Positions 55,967-64,000 of a DNA stretch of 64,000 nt are shown here, piece after piece. The translations under genes were made by a program, and so were the position numbers. Below the pieces are notes generated by a model. It was not told where the DNA came from and did not search any database. It saw only the letters and a program-made list of their open reading frames with translations. The stretch is from NCBI RefSeq assembly GCF_022539505.1, contig NC_061510.1:276106330-276170329 (forward strand), given 5' to 3'. How positions within the stretch are numbered: position 1 is the stretch's first letter; every line of letters starts with the position of its first letter. This DNA comes from Lolium rigidum. Its lineage: Eukaryota > Streptophyta > Magnoliopsida > Poales > Poaceae.

Positions 55967-58525
55967 TACACACTTTCTGCGCCTAGGCTGAAAGGCGTTA
56001 AAGAAAAGCGCTTATGGGAGACAACCCATTATTTTACTTCTGCACTTTATTTTATATTTGAGTCTTGGAAGTTGTTATTACTGTAGCAACCTCTCCTTAT
56101 CTTTATTTTATTGCATTGTTGTGCCAAGTAAAATCTTTGATAGTAAAGTCAATACTAGATTTGGATTACTGCGCGAGAACAGATTTCTTGCTGTCACGAA
56201 TTTGAGCAGTAGTCTCTGTAGAAAATTTATAAAAATCTGCCAATTTACGTGCGTGATTCTTAGATATGTACGCAACTTTCATTCAATTTGGGCATTTTCA
56301 TCTGAGCAAGTCTGGTGCGTCTTAAAAATTCGTCTTTACGGACTGTTCTGTTTTGACAGATTCTGCCTTTGATTTCGCATTGCCTGTTTTGCTATGTTTG
56401 ATGGATTTCTTTGTTCCATTAACTTTCAGTAGCTTTGTGCAATGTCCAGAAGTGTTAAGAATGATTATGTCACCTCTGAATATATGAATTATGCACTGAC
56501 CCTCTAATGAGTTTGTTTTGAGTTTGGTGTGGAGGAAGTTTTCAAGGGTCAAGAGAGGAGGATGATACAATATGATCAAGAAGAGTGAAAAGTCAAAGCT
56601 TGGGGATGCCCCCGTGGTTAATCCCTGCATATTTTAAGAAGACTCAAGCGTCTAAGCTTGGGGATGCCCAAGGCATCCCTTCTTCATCGACAACTTATCA
56701 GGTTCCTCCAGTGAAACTATATTTTTATTCCGTCACATCTTATGTGCTTTACTTGGAGCGTCTGTTTGTTTTTGTTTTTGTTTTTGTTTGAATAAAATTG
56801 GATCCTAGCATTCTTTGTTTGGGAGAGAGACACGCTCCGCTGTTTCGTATGAACACATATGTTCTTAGCTTTATCTTTAATGTTCATTGCGAAATTTGAA
56901 CTACTTCATTCATTGTTATATGGTTGGAAACGGAAAATGCCGCATGTGGTAAATGGTATAATGTCTTGAATAATTTGATACTTGGAAATTGTTATGCTCA
57001 TATAGATCATGTTTAAGCTCTTGCATCATGTACCTTGTACCCATTAATGAATAACTACATAGAGCTTGTTAAAATTTGGTTTGCATGATTGATCTCTAGA
57101 GTCTAGATATTTTCTGGTTGAGGTGTTTGAACAACAAGGAGACAATGTAAAGTCTTATAATAGTTACAATATGTTCATATGTGAGCTTTGCTGCACCTTT
57201 TATACTTGAGTTTGCTTCAAACAACCTTGCTAGCCTAGCCTTGTATTGAGAGGAATTCTTCTCGTGCATCCAAATCCTTGAGCCAATAACCATGCCATTT
57301 GTGTCCACCATACCTACCTACTACATGGTATTTCTCCACCATTCCAAAGTACATTACTTGAGTGCTACCTTTAAAAATTTCTATTCTTTGCCTTTGCAAT
57401 ATATAGCTCATGGGAAAATAGCCTTAAAAACTATCGTGGTGAAGAATATGTACTTATGTGTCTTATTTCTTAATAAGTTGCTTGTTGAGCGGTAACCATA
57501 TTTCTGGGGACGCCATCAACTTTTACCTTTGTTGAATATCATGTGAGTTGCTATGCATGTTCGTCTTGTCTGAAGTAAGGGAGATTTTCATGATCAAATG
57601 GTTTGAGTATGCATACTGTTAGAGAAGAACATTGGGCCGCTAACTAAAGCCATGATTCATGGTGGAAGTTTCAGTTTGGACAACAATCCTCAATCTCTTA
57701 TGAGAATATTAACGGTTGTTGAATGCTTATGCATTAAAGAGGAGTCCATTATCTGTTGTCTATGTTGTCCCGGTATGGATGTCTAAGTTGAGAATAATCA
57801 AAAGCGAGAAATCCAATGCGAGCTTTCTCCTTAGACCTTTGTACAGACGGCATAGAGGTACCCCTTTGTGACACTTGGTTGAAACATATGCTATGCAATG
57901 ATAATCCGTGTTAATCCAAGCTAATTAGGACAAGGTGCGAGCACTATTAGTATACTATGCATGAGGCTGGCAACTTATAGGATGTCTTATACATAACACA
58001 TATGCTTTATTACTACCGTTGACAAAATTGTTTCTTGTTTTCAAAATGAAAAGCTCTAGCACAAATATAGTAATCAATGCTTCCCTCTGCGAAGGGCCTA
58101 TCTTCTACTTTATTGTTGAGTCAGTTTGCCTATTCTTTCTATCCCATAAGCAAACACTTGTATCAACTGTGTGCATTGATTCTTACATGTTTACCTATTG
58201 CACTTGTTATATTACTTTTTGTTGACAATTATCCATGAGATATATATGTTGAAGTTGAAAGCAACCGCTGAAACTTATATCTTCCTTTGTGTTGCTTCAA
58301 TGCCTTTACTTTGAATTTATTGCTTTATGAGTAACTCTTATGCAAGTCTTATTGATGCTTGTCTTGAAAGTATTATTCATGAAAAGTCTTTTCTACATGA
58401 TTCATTTGTTTACTCATTATCTTCATCATTGCTTCGAATCGCTGCATTCATCTCATATGCTTTACAATAGTATGATCAAGATTATGATAGCATGTCACAT
58501 TAGAAATTATCTTTGTTATCGTTTA
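55967..58525. other. 2.6-kb non-coding region in place of pol
   Basis: AT-rich, with only short ORFs that lack domains. The motif AAGCTTGGGGATGC occurs at 56597 and 56655 and again directly before the 3' LTR (about 58550), so two copies look like spare polypurine tracts. No trace of reverse transcriptase, RNase H or integrase was found by eye. Confidence 0.7.
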
Positions 58526-58545
58526 CCTACTCGAGGGCGAGTAGG
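58526..58545 (+). promoter_or_regulatory. Hairpin upstream of the polypurine tract, gag-protease element
   Basis: CCTACTCG-AGGG-CGAGTAGG is a perfect 8-bp stem with a 4-nt purine loop, ending 19 nt before the 3' LTR at 58565. It is the fourth example in this window of the same structure in the same place. Confidence 0.8.
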
Positions 58546-58564
58546 AACTAAGCTTGGGGATGCT

Positions 58565-59573
58565 TGATACGTCCCAAACGTATCTATAATTTCTTATGTT
58601 CCATGCTACTTTTATGATGATACTCACATGTTTTATACACATTATATGTCATTATTATGCATTTTCCGGCACTAACCTATTGACGAGATGCCGAAGAGCC
58701 GATTCTTTGTTTTACGCTGTTTTTGGTTTCAGAAATCCTAGTAAGGAAATATTCTCGGAATTGGACGAAATCAACGCCCAGGGTCCTATTTTTCCACGAA
58801 GCTTCCAGAAGTCCGAAGAGGAAACGAAGTGGGGCCACGAGGTGGCGCCACACTAGGGCGGCGCGGCCCAAGCCCTGGCCGCGCCGGCCTACTGTGTGGG
58901 CCCCTCGTGACGCCCCTTGACCTGCCCTTCCGCCTACTTAAAGTCTTCGTCGCGAAACCCCCAGTACCGAGAGCCACGATACGGAAAACCTTCCAGAGAC
59001 GCCGCCGCCGCCAATCCCATCTCGGGGGATTCAGGAGATCGCCTCCGGCACCCTGCCGGAGAGGGGAATCATCTCCCGGAGGTCTCTTCATCGCCATGAT
59101 CGCCTCCGGATTGATGTGTGAGTAGTTCACCCCTGGACTATGGGTCCATAGCAGTAGCTAGATGGTTGTCTTCTCCTCATTGTGCTATCATGTTAGATCT
59201 TGTGAGCTGCCTATCATGATCAAGATCATCTATTTGTAATTCTACATGTTGTGTTTGTTGGGATCCGATGAATATTGAATACTATGTCAAGTTGATTATC
59301 AATCTATCATATATGTTATTTATGTTCTTGCATGCTCTCCGTTGCTAGTAGAGGCTCTGGCCAAGTTGATACTTGTGACTCCAAGAGGGAGTATTTATGC
59401 TCGATAGTGGGTTCATGCCTCCATTAAATGCGGGACAATGACGAGAAAGTTCTAAGGTTGTGGATGTGCTTGTTGCCACTAGGGATAAAACATCGATGCT
59501 TTGTCTAAGGATATTTGTGTTGATTACATTACGCACCATACTTAATGCAATTGTCCGTTGTTTGCAACTTAAT
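58565..59573 (+). repeat. 3' LTR of the gag-protease element, cut by the assembly gap
   Basis: Matches 52005 to about 53010. The last roughly 590 bp expected from the left LTR are missing or lie in the gap. Confidence 0.85.
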
Positions 59574-59673
59574 NNNNNNNNNNNNNNNNNNNNNNNNNNN
59601 NNNNNNNNNNNNNNNNNNNNNNNNNNNNNNNNNNNNNNNNNNNNNNNNNNNNNNNNNNNNNNNNNNNNNNNNN
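59574..59673. other. Assembly gap (100 N)
   Basis: Exactly 100 N, the usual placeholder for a gap of unknown length. It lies between an LTR and unrelated sequence, so the join may hide anything from a few hundred bases to many kilobases. Confidence 0.98.
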
Positions 59674-59762
59674 CATTCCGGGGCAGACACTTAACGAACA
59701 TTGTTTCAAAGATAAGCAGGACCAACAAACGAGATAGCGAGCAAACACTTCAAAGAGAGTAA

Positions 59763-62700
59763 TCACGCAGCAGGGGCTTCCGGAGGAGCAGCGCCGGCAT
59801 CAGCATCGTCCGGGACCTCGTCTTCGGCTTCATCCTCCTCCTCGGCCAGATAGTCCTCGACGCCAGGAGGGGAGGGATGAAGGTGCGCATGTCGGCATAC
59901 TCCGCGATGCGTACGCGCGATCCTGCCGCTTGGCGGAGAGGATCGGGTCCAGATCGGTTTCTGCGTCTTCACGCACGCCGGTGAGGGCGTCCAGATCAAG
60001 CTCCGGGTACCGGGAGCAAGGCGACGCGAAGGGCGGAGTCAGCTCCAGCGCGGGCAGCAGAGCACTGCCACTCGCGGATCCTCCTGCCGGCACCCTTGAG
60101 GCGATCGCTGATGAGGGAGAAGGTGTCCGGCACCTCCTCGCCAGGCCATAAAGTCCTGTATAACTCGGGTAGCTACATCGGGGATGTCCGAAAGATTGCG
60201 GTCTATGCAGCGCATATGGGACACCCGCGCGTTAAGCGCGACCAGATGGTCCTTGGGCGTCCATGGCACCGTAAGATCCGCTTGGCCTTTGTCCTTGCGC
60301 TGCGCGTCAACCTTCTTGACGGCGTACCTCTGCGAGTCCGGAAAGAGGCATGTGCAAAGAAAGAAAAAGGTTAAGGAAGAGGGTCTGGAAGAAAAAGAGA
60401 CCGGAAAGGAAAAAGTCCGGAAGAAAAAGATAAAGGAACTTACGATGGGCGAGGGTGTCGGTCTGCAGGATCAACTGATCGCATTCCTTCTGCTCCTCCT
60501 CCAGCCGCGCGGCCTTCTCCTCGGCACCCTTCCGGGCCTTGGCTGCCTCCTCCAGCTCAGCCAGCAGCACCGCGTTGGCGTTGCCGGCGTCCTCCAGTGC
60601 CTCCTCCATCTTGGCCGCCGCGTCAGCTGCAGCGGCTTCGAAGGCCTTGGCATGGTCAAGCCCCGGCTTGGATGAGCTGGGTCTTGAGCTCCCGGTGGCT
60701 GGTCCGGAGGGCGTCCAACTCCTCCTTGTGCTGCCTCGATGAGCTGGTCCTTCTCCCCGTAATCGGAAAAGAAAGTGTTAACAAGGTTATACTAGTAAAA
60801 ATAGAAAAGAAACCAAGGAAAGAATCATACGTTGGGCGGTAGCCGACTGCTCCTTGAGAGCATCGATGGAAGCTTCCGGAACCACTGTTAAGCAGAAATT
60901 GCGAATGTTAGGAGGGAAAGGTTTCCGGAAAGAAAGATGCCGACAAAACAAAAATTTACCTTGGCACTTGTCGTGTGCCTCAGCGAGCTCCCGATGCTCC
61001 CATAGAAGCTCCTCGAAGAGGGCCTTCCGAGCGTCAGCCGTGAGCTATTCAAGAAAAAGAAGTTTTTAAGGTAAGTTTTGCGCTAAGAACAAGGTTCTTG
61101 ACCCGAAACTCGGGGACTGGCAGTGCCGGTTTTGCGCTAAGTTTTTAGCTAAGTTTTGCGCTAAGAACAAGGTTCTTAACCCGAAACTCGGGGACTGGCA
61201 GTGCCGGTTTTGCGCGCTTCTAAGGTAAATTGTGTGCCAAGGAAAAGGTACTTAACCCGAAACTCGGGGACTGGCAGTGCCGGTTTCACGATAAATTTTT
61301 AAGTTAAGTTTTGTACTAAGAGCTGCGCTCTCACCACAAAACTCGGGGACTGGGAAGATAGACAAGAGAGAAACCGGCATGAAACCAAAGAAAAGATAAG
61401 ACCAAGCCGGAAACGATGAAACCGGTAAAAATTGAGACAAGTTAGCAAAACATACCATCAGGTTGTTCGTGGAGTCGTACCACGCGCTGTCAAGCTCTTT
61501 TACGGCAGCGCGAAGCCGCATAAAATGCTCCTCGGAAGACCGGTCCCCGACAGGGTCGGGTGCCGGCTGCCTGTCCTTGCCCGGGCCGCGGGTCGCCGGA
61601 GTCATGTCCGCGGCGTTCCACTTCTGGGCGTAGGGCAGAAGGTGCCCCAGGTCTCGGCCTTGGCGCTTGAACTCCGTAATGCGGCCAAGGAGGCCGGTGG
61701 GCTTCGCGGCGGCATCTTTGGCGGCCTTGGCGACGTGCAGCACCAAGGGCTGCTGGCCGCCGGAGGAAGCGCTGGAGGCCGTCGCCTTCCCCTTGATGAG
61801 CTTGGAGGTCTTGGGCGGCGGCGCAGTAGAAGCGGCCCCGAGGGGCTTGGCGCGAGGGGCACCTGGCGGCGGCATCGGGAGGGTGCGTGGAGACCGGGGA
61901 GCGCCGGGCGCGTCACCCGGTTTGGAGCCTTCCGGCGCGGAAGATTCCGGCGCGGAAGTTGTTGTTTTTCAAGGACGGGAGGAGCTGGAGGCTCCGCCCG
62001 CCCGGCAGCTTCTTCTTCGCCGGCGCCGATGTTGCTGGCGCCGGTGTCTTGGGTCTCTGGAGGGAAGGAAGAATCCTCCTCCGTGCGGTGATCTGACGGT
62101 GAAGGGGCCGCACGCCCCGAACTTGTCGTGCCCCCGAGAGGGAGGCGAAATGTTACGCCGGCACCAGGTGGTGCCGGGCTTGAGTGAGGAGGAGGGGTTG
62201 AAGTCCTTGTGGAATCTTCAGAGCCCGATGGCCTTGGGCCAAGCTTGAGCGCAGGGCTGAGAAAAAGAAAGAAAGACGGTTGGAAAAGGGAAACCGGAAA
62301 AAACTCTTGGCAAAAAAGAGAATTTGGCGGAAAACGAGTAACTTACCCGGAAGAGGTCGGCATCGCCTTGCGCCCGTAGCGACGCATGCCCACCTGCTTC
62401 TCCCCCACAGGCTCAGTCCGGAAGCGCTTGGAGGGGCGGGCCTGGCTGGCACCGGCATCAGATGCCGGCTGCTTGTTCTTTTGGCCCTGGGCCATAAGCT
62501 TGTCCACGAACTCGGAGCCGGCCTCGGCGCGCAGGGGCGGCACGCGCTCATGGATCTATGAGTTAAGTTTGGCTAAGAAGCAATTCACAGGAAAACGATA
62601 ACGGAAAGGTAAAAGAAACCGGAAAAGAAAATACCTCAAGCGTGGCAAGGTCGTCAGCGGACCCGGTGGGCTTCGGCGGAGACCGGCCAAGATGCGCTGC

Positions 62701-62768
62701 CGGAGCCTTGCCCATCTTCAAGTCCTTCCAGAAAATATAAGGATCCGGATCAAAGGAGTCGAGGGCGC
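59763..62768 (-). pseudogene. Seven-exon coiled-coil gene of transposon type, 5' end cut off
   Basis: Minus-strand exons: about 62768-62635, 62555-62347, 62256-61456, 61044-60960, 60884-60831, 60754-60444 and 60329-59763, with canonical GT donors and AG acceptors except the acceptor near 60755 (TTACGG instead of an AG end). The product has a basic Pro/Ser-rich middle (KTSKLIKGKATASSASSGG), a helical region (EEHFMRLRAAVKELDSAWYD), a long Ala/Glu coiled coil in exon 6 (MEEALEDAGNANAVLLAELEE), and a C-terminal domain with WPGEE (shifted frame), SDRLKGAGRR, ELDLDALTGVREDAETD and an acidic end. I recall this architecture from the very common grass 'putative gypsy-type transposon' proteins, but the N-terminal domain that would confirm it is removed by the LTR at 62769. 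Several one-base shifts occur in the last two exons. Confidence 0.6.
61099..61345. repeat. Intron repeats with core CGAAACTCGGGGACTGGCAG
   Basis: The core recurs near 61101, 61182 and 61256, and in a diverged form near 61338, so the spacing is about 75-82 bp. All copies lie in the intron 61045-61455 of the coiled-coil gene. GTTTTGCGCTAAG spacers repeat with them. Confidence 0.8.
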
Positions 62769-63134
62769 TGATACGTCTCCAACGTATCGATAATTTCTTG
62801 TGTTCCATGCCACATTATTGATGTTATCTACATGTTTTATGCACACTTTATGTCATATTCGTGCATTTTCTGGAACTAACCTATTAACAAGATGCCGAAG
62901 TGCCGGTTCTGTTTTCTGCTGTTTTTGGTTTCGAAATCCTAGTAACGAAATATTCTCGGAATCGGACGAAATCAACGCCAAAGTTCCTATTTTCATCGGA
63001 AGCATCCGGAACACCCGGGAAGGACCGGAGGGGGCCACGAGGCCACCAAACCCTAGGCCGGCGCGGCCGGAGGGGGGCCGCGCCGCCCTATGGTGTGGCC
63101 CCCCCGTCAGCCCTCCTCGCGCCGCCTCTTCGCC

Positions 63135-63143
63135 TATATAAAG
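63135..63143 (+). promoter_or_regulatory. TATA box of the LTR
   Basis: CGCCTATATAAAGCCCCC in a GC-rich setting, a strong plant TATA context. Confidence 0.7.
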
Positions 63144-63532
63144 CCCCCTGGATCAGAAAACCCGATACCAATTGACGAAACCCACGAAACCCGCCGGAGC
63201 CGCCGCCATCGCGAAGCCAAGATCCGGGGACAGGATCTCTGTTCCGGCACGCTGCCGGAGCGGGGAAGTGCCCCCGGAAGGCTTCTCCATCGACACCGCT
63301 GCCATCTCCACCGCCATCTTCATCACCGCTGCTGCTCCCATGAGGAGGGAGTAGTTCTCCATCGAGGCTCGGGGCTGTACCGGTAGCTATGTGGTTCATC
63401 TCTCTCCTATGTGTGTCAATACAATAATCTCATGAGCTGCCCTACATGATTGAGATTCATATGATGATGCTTGTAATCTAGATGTCATTATGCTAGTCAA
63501 GTGAGTTTTACTTATGTGATCTCCGGAGACTC

Positions 63533-63900
63533 CTCGTCCCACGTGTGTAAAGGTGACGAGTGTGTGCACCGTGTGGGTCTCTTAGGCTAGATTTCACAGA
63601 ATACTTACTCATTGAATGGCATAGTGAGGTGCTTATTTATATCTCTTTAAGATTGCAGCATGTTGTATCACAATTTATCCATGTGCTACTCTAGTGATTT
63701 GTTATTAAAGTAGTTTATTCCTCCTGCATGTGTGTAAAGGTGACAGTGCGTGCACCGTGCTAGTACTTGGTTTATGCTATGATCATGATCTCTTGTAGAT
63801 TATGGAGTTAACTATTGCTATGATAATATTGATGTGATCTATTCCTCCTACATATGCATGAAGGTTACAGGTGTGCATGCTATGCTAGTACTTGGTTTAG
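63533..63900. repeat. Three imperfect repeats of about 120-150 bp in the LTR
   Basis: TCCTCnTnCnnnTGTGTAAAGGTGACnnGTGTGTGCACCGTGnn-type text recurs near 63533, 63720 and 63842, the last two followed by TAGTACTTGGTTTA. They are probably old internal duplications of the LTR. Confidence 0.6.
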
Positions 63901-64000
63901 TCTCGTTGATCTATCTTACACTTAAGGTTACTAAAACATGAGCATTATTGTGGAGCTTGTTAACTCCGGCATTGAGGGTTCGTGTAATCCTACGCAATGT

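Larger units (their letters stand above)
52005..59573 (+). mobile_element. Gypsy-type element with gag and protease only (non-autonomous)
   Basis: The left LTR 52005-53599 (1595 bp, TGATACGTCCCAAACG) has its mate starting at 58565. The mate runs into the assembly gap after about 1 kb, so the right end and the target duplication cannot be seen. The primer site TGGCGCCGTTGGCGGGG at 53611 is of the tRNA-Asp-like kind used by Athila-type gypsy elements. Gag and a protease-like domain are present, with no reverse transcriptase or integrase. A 2.6-kb non-coding region takes the place of pol. It inserted into a copia gag. I suspect a Sabrina/WHAM-like Triticeae family but cannot confirm it. Confidence 0.85.
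62769..64000 (+). mobile_element. LTR of another gypsy-type element, running out of the window
   Basis: Begins TGATACGTCTCCAACGTATCG and shares its first roughly 200 bp pattern (TTCCATGC, ACTAACCTATT, AGATGCCGAAG, ATATTCTCGGAAT) with the LTRs at 52005 and 58565. It is a related but distinct family. It cuts the first remaining exon of the coiled-coil gene. Whether the LTR is solo or part of a full element cannot be told here. The orientation is taken from the TATA box. Confidence 0.75.

Noticed and set aside
60184..62248. Large plus-strand ORFs (163, 219 and 193 codons) opposite the coiled-coil gene
   Set aside because: They are antisense to exons with strong coiled-coil and splice signals and carry no motif of their own.

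Overview
The window is gene-poor, repeat-dense plant nuclear DNA from a grass, most likely a Triticeae-type genome (wheat, barley, rye and relatives). The signs are Ty3/gypsy LTR retrotransposons with initiator tRNA-Met primer sites, a short Stowaway MITE with CTCCCTCC ends, a copia LTR of the Angela/BARE/WIS type (from memory of that family), Mutator elements with 9-bp target duplications, and GC-rich introns and exons of grass type. No rRNA, tRNA, CRISPR array or bacterial-type operon was seen.

Layout. 60-8340 is a complete non-coding LTR element (two 3.7-kb LTRs around 789 bp, target duplication GACGT). 8346-9501 together with 44028-44500 is the split remains of a two-exon minus-strand gene with an Ala-Pro repeat N-terminus and a zinc-finger-like C-terminus. 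Its first exon was cut by a 34.5-kb nested block (9502-44022, target duplication ACGAT). That block is a minus-strand LTR element with 5.2-kb LTRs and a tiny zinc-knuckle Gag ORF. It was invaded twice: by a 7.57-kb Mutator-like element in its left LTR (14531-22096, 9-bp duplication), and by a 15.5-kb Ty3/gypsy chromovirus in its Gag ORF (22536-38047, duplication GGCAA). 44500-47110 holds Mutator terminal motifs, a 162-bp tandem repeat, a Stowaway MITE and a broken GRF-zinc-finger gene. 47111-50399 holds decayed retroelement pieces, including an Angela-like LTR. 50400-52004 is the 5' part of a short-LTR copia element, cut by a gag-protease-only gypsy element (52005 to the assembly gap at 59574-59673). 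59763-62768 is a seven-exon minus-strand coiled-coil gene of transposon type, cut by another LTR that begins at 62769 and runs out of the window.

How the parts relate. Three of the four gypsy-type elements lack reverse transcriptase and integrase, so they would need enzymes in trans. The fourth (22536-38047) carries protease, reverse transcriptase, RNase H, integrase and a chromodomain-like tail, though frameshifts interrupt them. The most interesting signal is shared by all four: a perfect hairpin with a CTCG...CGAG core and a purine loop, 17-19 nt upstream of the 3' LTR, with stem bases that change in compensating pairs between elements.

A caution for any reader: the repeat copies differ from each other again and again at CAG/CTG sites (CTG against CTCG, CTTG, CG or ACG; CAG against CGAG or CGG). 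Several of the frameshifts that break genes fall at the same motif. This looks like systematic sequencing or polishing error at CHG-methylated sites, so several 'pseudogene' calls may be less broken in the real DNA. LTR divergence was compared by eye only and was not calculated.
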